Assembly: GCA_023429985.1 (NCBI GenBank)
Contig: JAEZCV010000077.1
Span: 1 to 38,097, forward strand
DNA from: Bacteroidota bacterium
Lineage (GTDB): Bacteria; Bacteroidota; Bacteroidia; Chitinophagales; Chitinophagaceae
Length of the DNA stretch: 38,097 nt
Reading direction: 5' to 3'
Position 1 is the first letter of the stretch; each line of letters opens with the position of its first letter. This document shows, in pieces, positions 1 to 7,527 of the stretch. The translations under genes were made by a program, and so were the position numbers. The notes beneath the pieces were generated by a model. It did not search any database. It saw nothing but the letters and a program-made list of their open reading frames with translations, and was not told the DNA's origin.

Positions 1-46
1 ACAATCATATTGTGGAAAAAGAGGCTCTTTTTTCTGAAAATAAAAA

Positions 47-85
47 AAGAGGCTGCCTACTTATGAGACAGCCTCTTATTTTTTT
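47..85 (+). terminator. Rho-independent terminator of an upstream gene
   Basis: A 9-bp stem pairs 47-55 (aagaggctg) with 69-77 (cagcctctt) and is followed by a run of T at 79-85. It ends about 50 bases before the first gene, so it most likely closes a transcript entering from the left. A shorter palindrome around GAGGCTC at 21-27 lies just upstream and shares the gaggct core. Confidence 0.75.
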
Positions 86-138
86 GATAAAAATTATTAT
101 GGTACGGTGTTTGGCATTTTATAGCAAATTTTTAAGTT

Positions 139-810
139 ATGAAGGCAATTAAACAATTCAGTTTGTTTCTAGTATTAATGGGGCTGCTTGCCTCAGGATG
201 TAAATCAATGACACGATCGCAAAAAGGTGCCGTTATCGGAGCAGGGGGAGGTGGTGCTGTTGGTGCTGTTATTGGACGTGCCGCTGGCAATACCGCAATG
301 GGTGCAATAATAGGAGCTGCAGTAGGTGGCGTTGCAGGTGCTGTAATAGGAAGAAAAATGGACAAGCAGGCCGAAGAAATGAAAGAAGTATTGGGAGATA
401 CGGAAGTTAGAAGAGAAGGTGAGGGTATTGTTGTAATTTTTAAAGAAGCCGTTCTCTTTGGATTTGACCGTTCTGATTTAAATGCGCAGGCAAGAACAAA
501 CCTGGATAAACTCACAAATGTTTTAAATAAATATCCCGACACAGATATTAATATAATAGGACATACGGATAGTAAGGGTGCTGAAGAATACAATGAAAGC
601 CTTTCATTAAGGCGATCCAATTCAGTAGCTTCCTATTTACGCGGAAATGGAATTGCAAGTACCCGCATTATTACTACAGGCATGGGTGAAACCGATCCCA
701 TTGCTACAAATGATACCGAAGAAGGACGTGCGTTGAATCGTAGGGTTGAATTTGTAATTACGGCAAACGAAAAAATGAAAGCAGACGCTATGCGCGAAGC
801 GGAACAGTAA
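139..810 (+). CDS. OmpA-family lipoprotein with glycine-zipper segment (YiaD-like)
   Basis: This 223-residue protein begins with a lipoprotein signal peptide ending in the lipobox LASGC (Cys21). Residues about 30-75 form a Gly/Ala-rich glycine-zipper region with repeated GAxxGAxxG spacing. Residues about 100-215 are an OmpA C-terminal domain, with the peptidoglycan-binding signature IIGHTDSKG and NRRVEF near the end. Such proteins are anchored in the outer membrane and bind the diaminopimelate of peptidoglycan, stabilising the envelope. It lies 24 bp before an outer-membrane barrel gene and the two share a terminator, so they are probably co-transcribed. The domain call is firm; a specific cellular role is not visible. 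Confidence 0.93.
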   Translation: MKAIKQFSLFLVLMGLLASGCKSMTRSQKGAVIGAGGGGAVGAVIGRAAGNTAMGAIIGAAVGGVAGAVIGRKMDKQAEEMKEVLGDTEVRREGEGIVVIFKEAVLFGFDRSDLNAQARTNLDKLTNVLNKYPDTDINIIGHTDSKGAEEYNESLSLRRSNSVASYLRGNGIASTRIITTGMGETDPIATNDTEEGRALNRRVEFVITANEKMKADAMREAEQ

Positions 811-834
811 ATTCCAATAATAAAATAAAGAAAA

Positions 835-1482
835 ATGAAGAAAATGTTTTTATGTGCAATGGCAGCAGGCTTGTTTATTACATCTGCAAATGCACAAACA
901 ATTACAACCAATCCCACTGGAGGAATTGGTATCAGGGCAGGCGTAAATTTTCAAAACATTAATGGAAAAGATGCGATGGGAAACGACCTGGAATTTGACC
1001 TGATGACAGGTTTTCATGCAGGACTAACTGCAGATGTTCCCATTGGAACAGGGTTTGTTTTGCAGCCAGGTGTTCTGTACAGCAGAAAGGGGGCTGAAAT
1101 TGCAGAGGATGTAAAATTAAAACTGAACTATATCGAAATCCCTGTAAATTTTATTTATAAGCCGGCGCTTGGTTCAGGCAGTATGTTACTGGGCTTTGGT
1201 CCTTACCTGGCATTTGGTATTGGAGGCGAAATGGATGGTCCAGGCGGATCAGTTGATGTTGATTTTGTAAGCGACTACGATCCAAATAATACGAATCCAC
1301 AATTGAAAAGGATGGATGCCGGTGGTAATTTAATTGCGGGTTACGAATTTGCAAATAAATTATCCTTCCAGCTTAACGCTCAACTTGGATTAATGGATAT
1401 TACTCCAGACTATGGTGATGTAAACAATAAAACCAGTTTTAAGAATACAGGTTTTGGACTATCACTTGGTTACCGGTTTTAG
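835..1482 (+). CDS. PorT-family outer membrane beta-barrel protein
   Basis: This 215-residue protein has a signal peptide of about 20 residues (cleavage after ANA-Q) and alternating hydrophobic/polar strands rich in Gly and aromatic residues. It ends in LSLGYRF, a C-terminal aromatic typical of outer-membrane barrels. It begins GGIGIRAGVNFQNI, the usual opening strand of the PorT/outer membrane beta-barrel family (PF13568) of Bacteroidota. Its size suits a barrel of eight to ten strands. It follows the OmpA lipoprotein gene by 24 bp. Members are poorly characterised; PorT itself is tied to type IX secretion, but that role should not be assumed for this short paralogue. Confidence 0.85.
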   Translation: MKKMFLCAMAAGLFITSANAQTITTNPTGGIGIRAGVNFQNINGKDAMGNDLEFDLMTGFHAGLTADVPIGTGFVLQPGVLYSRKGAEIAEDVKLKLNYIEIPVNFIYKPALGSGSMLLGFGPYLAFGIGGEMDGPGGSVDVDFVSDYDPNNTNPQLKRMDAGGNLIAGYEFANKLSFQLNAQLGLMDITPDYGDVNNKTSFKNTGFGLSLGYRF

Positions 1483-1500
1483 ATAATTTTCATTTTAAAA

Positions 1501-1530
1501 AAAAGCCTTTCAAATTTGGAAGGCTTTTTT
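1501..1530. terminator. Bidirectional Rho-independent terminator
   Basis: The stem aaaagcctt (1501-1509) pairs with aaggctttt (1520-1528). It has A-runs on its left and T-runs on its right, so it can end transcripts from both sides. It separates the + strand barrel gene from the convergent - strand lipoprotein gene. Confidence 0.8.
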
Positions 1531-1612
1531 TGATCCACCCATATGGGTTCAAAATAATAAGAGGTTTTAGGGTTTATCGTTAGAAATAGCCAGCAGTCAA
1601 AATTAAAACGAT

Positions 1613-2446
1613 TTAATTTCCATCTCTTTTAAAGAAAAGTAATGTTGCAGACTTTTTCCCTCCTTTTTCATTTGAAATAAACAAATCACCATTAGAATTA
1701 AATGTTATGCCTTCAGGTTGTTCAAAAAGCTTTTTGTCTAAACTATAAACTCTAAGCGGTTTGGCATCCTGCGATTTTACAAGTAAGAACCTGTTAATAG
1801 ATGATACGATGTAAACCTCTCCGCTAGATGGATGTTTCACTCCACCTGAAGCTTTAATTCTGTCTTTTTTTACATTTCCCAAAGCATGAACCTCATCAGC
1901 AGACACACTAAAACCAGCTTTCTCAAATGAGTTTGTTTGAGGATCAAAGGTAAAAGCAGAAACACTTGATTTACCATCATCTTCACATTCTTTACAGATC
2001 ATTACAAACCTGTTTTGCTTATCATCAAAGTAAAAGATCTCGAATTCTCCATTTACAAGATTGAATTCATATTCTTCAGTAATTATCTTATTATTGATTA
2101 TTTCAGCCTTGGTGATATTTCCATTACTTTCCAGCACATAAAATTTACCATCAAAAGCCGCTAAGCCTTCAAAATCTTTTGTCGTACTAAACTCCCAGGA
2201 ATTAGTGATCTTCCCTGTGCCCGGATCCAGTTGAAATATTGATCCTTTGTCATCACTGATGGCATAAAGTTCTCCATTAAGAAATGTGATCCCGGATATC
2301 TCATCAAGATCCTTTTCAAGCTCCATAATTATGGGCTCCTTAAGATTATATTCATTTTTTATTGCTTCTTCCTGGGCGCAGGAACCAAAAGGCAGCATGA
2401 AGCAACCTATTAAATAACCTAAAAATTTATGTTTTGAATTTCGCAT
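1613..2446 (-). CDS. SdiA-regulated-domain lipoprotein (beta-propeller)
   Basis: This 277-residue lipoprotein has a signal peptide and lipobox FGSC (Cys23). The mature part has repeating blade-like units: DEISGITFLNGELYAISDD, then DFEGLAAFDGKFYVLES, and near the end QPEGITFNSNGDLFISNEKG. These are the hallmark of the SdiA-regulated family (PF06977), a beta-propeller related to SMP-30/NHL proteins. The name comes from an E. coli gene controlled by SdiA; no quorum-sensing role is implied here. The substrate is unknown. Convergent with the barrel gene and divergent from the DUF3667 gene, it appears to be a single-gene unit. Confidence 0.8.
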   Translation of the reverse strand: MRNSKHKFLGYLIGCFMLPFGSCAQEEAIKNEYNLKEPIIMELEKDLDEISGITFLNGELYAISDDKGSIFQLDPGTGKITNSWEFSTTKDFEGLAAFDGKFYVLESNGNITKAEIINNKIITEEYEFNLVNGEFEIFYFDDKQNRFVMICKECEDDGKSSVSAFTFDPQTNSFEKAGFSVSADEVHALGNVKKDRIKASGGVKHPSSGEVYIVSSINRFLLVKSQDAKPLRVYSLDKKLFEQPEGITFNSNGDLFISNEKGGKKSATLLFFKRDGN

Positions 2447-2518
2447 ATACTATGACATCAAATTACTTACCAAATGACCGAAATCTTTATTAATTTGACA
2501 AAGAATATATTTTGATAT

Positions 2519-3325
2519 ATGCCAACTGCCACATCCATCTGTTTAAACTGCGGACAGATTAATCACAACTCTTCTAAATATTGCAGTAACTGCAGTCAGA
2601 AAATTGCAGTTCATCGTATAACACCGGCACACCTGATCCATGAAACTGTTCATTATATAACACATGCCGATAAAGGAATTTTTCACCTTATAAAAATGAT
2701 GGCCCTTAACCCGGGGAAAGTGATTAGAGAATATATTGAAGGAAGAAGAAAAACCTATTTCAGTCCGCTCAATTTTTTTCTAATCATAGTGGGCCTGTTT
2801 GTTTTTGTGCAGGTTACATTTAAACCAATGCAGGCAGTAAGCATGGATACAATGAGAGCAGGTGTCAGTCAAATTGCAGATGAAGAAGTCAGAAGCAGGC
2901 GCATGGCAAAAGTAGACCGAATGGAGAAAGCCCTGAATTTTGTTGCAACCAAATCAAATTATGTTAACATGGCGGTTACGCCCCTTGTTGCCCTGGTTTT
3001 TTATCTCTTTTTTTTGAAGAGGAAGTTTAATTATACCGAACACCTTGTTGCTCACTTGTATATTGTTGGATTTTCATTTCTGTTTTACATCTTCATAATC
3101 ACTCCCTACCTGTTATTAACAAAAGGGAGTAATGCTTATTTCTATGGAGTTATGAGTTTCCTCGTATTTGAAGTTGTGTATAAAACGCTTGCTTATTATG
3201 GATTTATGAACCGCCATGGTTGGAAACAATTTCTTTACTGCCTTTTCATTTCCCTGCTTACCGTTACAGGATGGTATTTTCTTTCAACAGGAATCATCAG
3301 GTATTATATAAATAACGGTTTTTAA
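2519..3325 (+). CDS. DUF3667 family membrane protein with zinc ribbon
   Basis: The 268-residue protein starts with a zinc ribbon: CLNCG and YCSNCSQ give four cysteines at about residues 8-25. Next comes the stretch NPGKVIREYIEGRRKTYFSPL (approximate residues 64-84), which is diagnostic of DUF3667 (PF12412). Several hydrophobic segments follow: about 85-103, 147-167, 180-200, 205-225 and 240-258. The family is common in Bacteroidota and has no assigned function. The start is the ATG 72 bp from the divergent lipoprotein gene. No partner gene is apparent. Confidence 0.85.
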   Translation: MPTATSICLNCGQINHNSSKYCSNCSQKIAVHRITPAHLIHETVHYITHADKGIFHLIKMMALNPGKVIREYIEGRRKTYFSPLNFFLIIVGLFVFVQVTFKPMQAVSMDTMRAGVSQIADEEVRSRRMAKVDRMEKALNFVATKSNYVNMAVTPLVALVFYLFFLKRKFNYTEHLVAHLYIVGFSFLFYIFIITPYLLLTKGSNAYFYGVMSFLVFEVVYKTLAYYGFMNRHGWKQFLYCLFISLLTVTGWYFLSTGIIRYYINNGF

Positions 3326-3369
3326 CCTGGTCTTTCTTTTTAAATATGTGGTTATCTTATTCAGTAACT

Positions 3370-3377
3370 TATCTTTG
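3370..3377 (+). promoter_or_regulatory. Bacteroidota -7 box (TATCTTTG) for the AraC regulator
   Basis: TATCTTTG matches the TAnnTTTG -7 consensus of Bacteroidota primary sigma promoters. It ends four bases before the ATG at 3382, so transcription would begin at or beside the start codon, implying a leaderless or near-leaderless mRNA. Confidence 0.5.
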
Positions 3378-3381
3378 ATCG

Positions 3382-3948
3382 ATGCGCCTTTTTATTAAAA
3401 ACATGGTTTGCCCGCGCTGTATTACCGCTGTGGAAAACATCCTGCATAACCATGGGTTAAAGGCAAAACACGTTACCCTTGGAGAAGTGGAACTACATGA
3501 AAAACCCGGCGACGATCTTTTATCTATTTTCGCGCAGGATTTAAAAAAAACAGGGTTTGAATTACTCGACGATCAAAAAAGCCAGTTGATTGAACAGGTT
3601 AAAACTCACCTGATAGAAAAAGTTCAATCCGGACGTATTGAAGAGCATTTTAGTGTAAGTAAATTTTTGAGCAGCCGGATTTATAAAGACTATTCTTCGG
3701 TAAGCAAATTATTTACGGAAGTTGAAGGAATTACTATAGAACAATTTTTCATCCTTCAGAAAATTGAGAAAGTGAAAGAATGGCTTATGTATAATGAATA
3801 TTCTATGGCTGATATTGCTTTTCACCTTGGATACAGCAGCACTCAACACCTTTCCAGCCAGTTTAAGAAACTTACAGGCATGACACCCTCCCAATTCAAA
3901 AAGATCGGATCGGAATACCGCAAAACCATCGACAAGGTTCAGGATTAA
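3382..3948 (+). CDS. AraC-family regulator with HMA-like N-terminal domain (putative copper sensor)
   Basis: This 188-residue protein has an N-terminal part (about 1-60) resembling a heavy-metal-associated domain, with NMVCPRCITAVENIL placing Cys10 and Cys13 in a CxxC metal-binding loop. Residues about 80-180 form an AraC-type double helix-turn-helix; SMADIAFHLGYSSTQHLSSQF is the second helix pair, followed by FKKLTGMTPSQFKK. It sits immediately upstream of copA on the same strand. A reasonable inference is that it senses Cu(I) or Ag(I) through the CxxC loop and activates the downstream resistance genes. Metal binding and DNA targets are not shown by sequence. Confidence 0.85.
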   Translation: MRLFIKNMVCPRCITAVENILHNHGLKAKHVTLGEVELHEKPGDDLLSIFAQDLKKTGFELLDDQKSQLIEQVKTHLIEKVQSGRIEEHFSVSKFLSSRIYKDYSSVSKLFTEVEGITIEQFFILQKIEKVKEWLMYNEYSMADIAFHLGYSSTQHLSSQFKKLTGMTPSQFKKIGSEYRKTIDKVQD

Positions 3949-4041
3949 CAGGTTCACTCTCCCAATTATCTATACATTTCTTCCATAAAGATGTAAAGGC
4001 AGTGATGTAAACTAAATGAACTTTGCACGGAAATCATCGGA

Positions 4042-6474
4042 ATGGAAAATTTAGAAAAGATTATTACGATTCCCCTGGCAGGCGTTGAAAGCGAACACTG
4101 TGCCTTGATAGTGGATAAGGGATTAAGCAAAGTTGAAGGCATTAAGACCCATTCAGTAGAGTTGAACAACCGCAGGGCATTGATTACTGCCGGCAATGAA
4201 ATGGAAGTGATCCGTGATGCTGTACAAGCCATCCGGGATTTAGGTTATGATGTTGATACTGTTAAAAAATCTTTTCCTGTATTAAATATGAGCTGTGCTT
4301 CCTGTGCCAGCAGTTCCCAATCAATATTGGAAAATGAACCTGGGGTGGTGAATGTGGCAGTGAACTATGCCAATGCTTCTGCAAATGTTGAATATGTTCC
4401 CACCATCACAAGTCCGCATAAGTTGAAAACCGCACTTCAAAGTGTAGGCTACGACCTTATGATTGATGAAACAGAAGAAGCTAAAGATGCTTTGGAAGAA
4501 ATTCACCGGAAGAATTTCAAAGCACTCAGGAAAAGAACATTCGGGGCTATAGCATTATCAATTCCACTCGTAGTTATTGGAATGTTTTTTATGGACATGC
4601 CTTATGCCAATTTAATTATGTGTGCATTGGCTACCCCGGTTATTTTAATTTTCGGAAAGCAGTTCTTTATTGGTGCATGGAAGCAGGCAAAACATGGCTC
4701 TTCCAATATGGACACTTTGGTGGCCATCAGCACAGGCACAGCTTATATATTCAGTGTTTTCAATACGGTTTACCCGGCATTCTGGCATAGCAGGGGATTG
4801 CATGCCCACGTATATTTTGAAGCCGCTGCAGTTGTAATTGCCTTTATTCTTTTGGGAAAGATGCTCGAAGAAAAAGCAAAAGGCAATACATCTTCAGCAA
4901 TTAAAAAGCTTATGGGCTTGCAGCCGAAATCAGTTACCATAGTACATGAAAGAGACCATCATGTTGAAATTCCTATTACCTCTGTAAAACCGGGTGATAT
5001 AATACTGGTAAAACCTGGTGAAAAGATAGCCGTTGACGGAAAACTGATCCGGGGAAATTCATTTGTAGATGAAAGTATGATCAGTGGTGAACCTCTTCCT
5101 GTTGAAAAACAAACCGGTGATTTAGTATTTGCAGGCACCATAAACCAGAAAGGAAGTTTTCAATTTTCTGCCGTTAAAGTTGGTGGAGACACAGTATTAG
5201 CACAGATCATAAAAATGGTTCAGGCAGCGCAGGGAAGCAAGGCGCCCGTGCAGAAACTGGTTGATAAAATTGCAGGCATTTTTGTTCCGGTTGTTATAAT
5301 CATTGCCCTGCTAAGTTTAACCGCATGGGTTGTTTTCGGTGGTGAAAATGGATTTACCCAGGGTTTACTGGCCTTTGTAACCGTACTGGTTATCGCATGT
5401 CCATGTGCGTTGGGATTAGCCACGCCAACAGCTATCATGGCAGCCGTGGGAAAAGGAGCTGAAAATGGCATTCTTATAAAAGATGCCGAAAGTCTGGAAC
5501 TTGCAAAGAAAGTTGATGCAATTATACTCGATAAAACAGGTACCATTACAGAAGGCAGGCCCGAAGTAGTTGCAATTGAGTGGAAGGATGGAACACATCA
5601 ACAGGAAATGGAACAGCTTCTTTATAGCATAGAACAACAGTCAGAACATCCATTAGCGGAAGCTGTAGTGCGGTATTATAAAAATTCTGGAATTCAACCC
5701 ATTCACCTTAACAGTTTTGAAAGCATAACAGGAAAAGGCATAAAACTAAATCACCAGGGAAAAACTTATTTCCTGGGAAGTCCATCCCTTATGAAGGAAG
5801 GGAATATTCAAATACCTTCACAATTGAAGGCACCGACCAATGAATGGTTGTCTAAATCCTATACAGTAATCTGGCTGGCGAACCATGAATATGCAATAGG
5901 TGCCATTGCCATTGCAGATAAAATAAAACAAACCTCTACTGAAGCGGTTAGAGAATTACAACAAAAAGGAATAGATGTTTACATGCTTACCGGCGATAAT
6001 GAATTTACGGCCAGGTCAATTGCTAAACAAGCAGGTATTCGTCATTATAAAGCAGAAGTATTGCCTGCACAGAAAGCGGAGTTTGTGAAAAAATTACAGC
6101 AGGAAGGCAAAACAGTTGCCATGGTTGGAGATGGCATAAACGACAGCAATGCTTTAGCGCAGGCAGATGTTAGCATTGCAATGGGTAAAGGAAGTGATAT
6201 TGCTATGGATGTTGCGAAAATGACAATTGTCTCTTCCGATCTCACCAAAATTTCAAAAGCAATTAAACTCTCAACAAAAACGGTTGTAACAATCAGGCAA
6301 AATTTGTTCTGGGCTTTTATTTACAATATAATAGGCATCCCCATTGCAGCTGGAATTCTTTTTCCATTTACAGGTTTTCTTCTCAACCCAATGATTGCAG
6401 GTGCAGCCATGGCCCTGAGTAGCGTGAGTGTTGTTACGAACAGCCTAAGATTGAAGTGGCTCAATCTTGGTTAG
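4042..6474 (+). CDS. copA: Copper-translocating P1B-type ATPase
   Basis: The 810-residue ATPase pumps Cu(I)/Ag(I) from the cytoplasm to the periplasm. It has two N-terminal HMA domains. The second is canonical (MSCASC, Cys85 and Cys88). The first is degenerate, with SEHC (residues 17-20) in place of CxxC, so only one Cys remains. Catalytic features are intact: the transmembrane CPC motif (453-455), phosphorylation site DKTGT (Asp497), SEHP loop (His536-Pro537), and the hinge GDGIND. The last two helices carry the YN and MALSS signatures of the P1B-1 (Cu+/Ag+) subgroup. It lies 93 bp after the AraC regulator and leads the chaperone and Cus genes. Length is normal for the family. Confidence 0.96.
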   Translation: MENLEKIITIPLAGVESEHCALIVDKGLSKVEGIKTHSVELNNRRALITAGNEMEVIRDAVQAIRDLGYDVDTVKKSFPVLNMSCASCASSSQSILENEPGVVNVAVNYANASANVEYVPTITSPHKLKTALQSVGYDLMIDETEEAKDALEEIHRKNFKALRKRTFGAIALSIPLVVIGMFFMDMPYANLIMCALATPVILIFGKQFFIGAWKQAKHGSSNMDTLVAISTGTAYIFSVFNTVYPAFWHSRGLHAHVYFEAAAVVIAFILLGKMLEEKAKGNTSSAIKKLMGLQPKSVTIVHERDHHVEIPITSVKPGDIILVKPGEKIAVDGKLIRGNSFVDESMISGEPLPVEKQTGDLVFAGTINQKGSFQFSAVKVGGDTVLAQIIKMVQAAQGSKAPVQKLVDKIAGIFVPVVIIIALLSLTAWVVFGGENGFTQGLLAFVTVLVIACPCALGLATPTAIMAAVGKGAENGILIKDAESLELAKKVDAIILDKTGTITEGRPEVVAIEWKDGTHQQEMEQLLYSIEQQSEHPLAEAVVRYYKNSGIQPIHLNSFESITGKGIKLNHQGKTYFLGSPSLMKEGNIQIPSQLKAPTNEWLSKSYTVIWLANHEYAIGAIAIADKIKQTSTEAVRELQQKGIDVYMLTGDNEFTARSIAKQAGIRHYKAEVLPAQKAEFVKKLQQEGKTVAMVGDGINDSNALAQADVSIAMGKGSDIAMDVAKMTIVSSDLTKISKAIKLSTKTVVTIRQNLFWAFIYNIIGIPIAAGILFPFTGFLLNPMIAGAAMALSSVSVVTNSLRLKWLNLG

Positions 6475-6490
6475 GGGTTTAGGGGATTGA

Positions 6491-6612
6491 GAGTTTAGTT
6501 GTTTAGTTGTTTAGCTTTTTAGCTGATTAGTTGTTTAGTTGTTTAGTTGTTTAGTTGTTTAGAAGCATAACATTTTTACTCACTACTCACTACTCACCAT
6601 TCACCATTCACA
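6491..6612. repeat. Simple-sequence repeats between copA and the HMA chaperone
   Basis: From 6491 to 6561 the unit TTTAGTTG is repeated about six times with one interruption (TTTAGCTTTTTAGCTGA). From 6577 to 6612 a second type follows, CTCACTA twice then CACCATT twice. These are short tandem repeats prone to slippage. They are non-coding in my reading; a reading frame opening at 6555 runs through the second tract but is not the likely start of the chaperone. Confidence 0.75.
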
Positions 6613-6644
6613 GGCTCAATATAATTTTAAATAAAAACAGAAAT

Positions 6645-6854
6645 ATGAAATATCAATTTAAAACAAACATTATGTGCGGAAGTTGTGTAGCTAAAATAAC
6701 CCCTCACCTTAACGAAAACGATAAAATAAAAAACTGGACGGTAGATACCCAAAACCCCAACAAAGTCCTAACGATTGAAACCGATATTCTAAGCGAGGAA
6801 AATGTGAAGGAAGTCATTCAGAATGCTGGTTTCAATGCTGAGCTTTTAAATTAA
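6645..6854 (+). CDS. copZ: Small HMA-domain copper chaperone
   Basis: This 69-residue protein is a single heavy-metal-associated domain: an opening beta strand KYQFKTNI, the metal loop MCGSC (Cys11, Cys14), and a closing VKEVIQNAGFNAELL. Proteins of this type carry Cu(I) to CopA in the cytoplasm. The ATG at 6645 is chosen over an upstream in-frame ATG at 6555, because the extra 30 residues are translated from simple repeats and resemble nothing in the family, while the 69-residue form has the normal CopZ length. It lies 170 bp after copA and 54 bp before the next gene. Confidence 0.88.
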   Translation: MKYQFKTNIMCGSCVAKITPHLNENDKIKNWTVDTQNPNKVLTIETDILSEENVKEVIQNAGFNAELLN

Positions 6855-6908
6855 TAATTCAAGGAAGTAGTTAAAATCCAGGAAAAAAATAATATACCTT
6901 TACTTTCC

Positions 6909-7307
6909 ATGCGGCAGTTTCTTGTTTCCATATTAGCCCTGGTTTATCTGGTTACTTCAACTGGTGCTATCATGCATACGCATTTTTGTATGGGCGAGCT
7001 TGCAGACTGGTCGCTGTGGGAAAAAAATGAAGGATCATCCTGCAGCAAATGTGGAATGGAATCCGGCGTCCCATCCGAAGGTTGCTGTTCCAATGAATCT
7101 CAATGGATTAAAATAGAAGATGAACAGAAAGCTGCCTTTACCAATTTTGATTTTACTCCCATTCAGGACGTTGAATCAAATTTTATTACTGGCTTAAATT
7201 ACAGTTATCATTTTTCGGAAGGTGCATGTTTTATACCTCAGAATCATGCACCGCCGAATATTTCTTTCTCTAAAATTTACAAGTTTATTTGCGTCCTCCT
7301 TATTTAA
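6909..7307 (+). CDS. HYC_CC_PP family small exported protein
   Basis: The 132-residue protein has a signal peptide (about 1-21). It carries the spaced motifs that name this Bacteroidota family: H-F-C here at about residues 25-27 (HYC in the name), a Cys pair in EGCCSNE, and a PP pair in HAPPNISF. A further Cys pair, CSKC, and several His and Met residues are present. Function is unknown. Recurrent location beside CusA-type RND genes and the cysteine content suggest extracytoplasmic metal handling, which is inference. The gene sits between the chaperone and cusA on the same strand. A TAccTTTA element at about 6897-6904 resembles a -7 box. Confidence 0.75.
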   Translation: MRQFLVSILALVYLVTSTGAIMHTHFCMGELADWSLWEKNEGSSCSKCGMESGVPSEGCCSNESQWIKIEDEQKAAFTNFDFTPIQDVESNFITGLNYSYHFSEGACFIPQNHAPPNISFSKIYKFICVLLI

Positions 7308-7326
7308 ATTTCTTTCACTCGTTGCA

Positions 7327-7497
7327 GCAATAATTATTGCATTTCTCACCTCACCAGTTATTTCCGGCAATTATCAAATCCTCTTTTGAGGCTGATGCTT
7401 TAAATGATCTGTTTTCAAAAAGCCGATCTTTCCCTGTCATTTGGAATAGTTACTGCCAGGGATTTAAATAATATCAAGCATTAAATATTATGATATT
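7327..7497. promoter_or_regulatory. Palindromes in the cusA leader (candidate operators)
   Basis: Between the HYC_CC_PP gene and cusA lies 220 bp without a gene. It contains a perfect 14-bp palindrome, GCAATAATTATTGC (7327-7340). A second inverted repeat has half-sites AATATCA (7470-7476) and TGATATT (7491-7497) 14 bp apart, ending 30 bp before the cusA start. Either could bind a dimeric regulator or form RNA structure. There is no direct evidence for function. Confidence 0.3.
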
Positions 7498-7527
7498 GCG
7501 GCTAAAACATCATTAAAGAAAATCGTA

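Noticed and set aside
6555..6644. Longer start for the copper chaperone
   Set aside because: The extra 30 residues are translated simple repeats and would bury the HMA domain behind a non-homologous extension.
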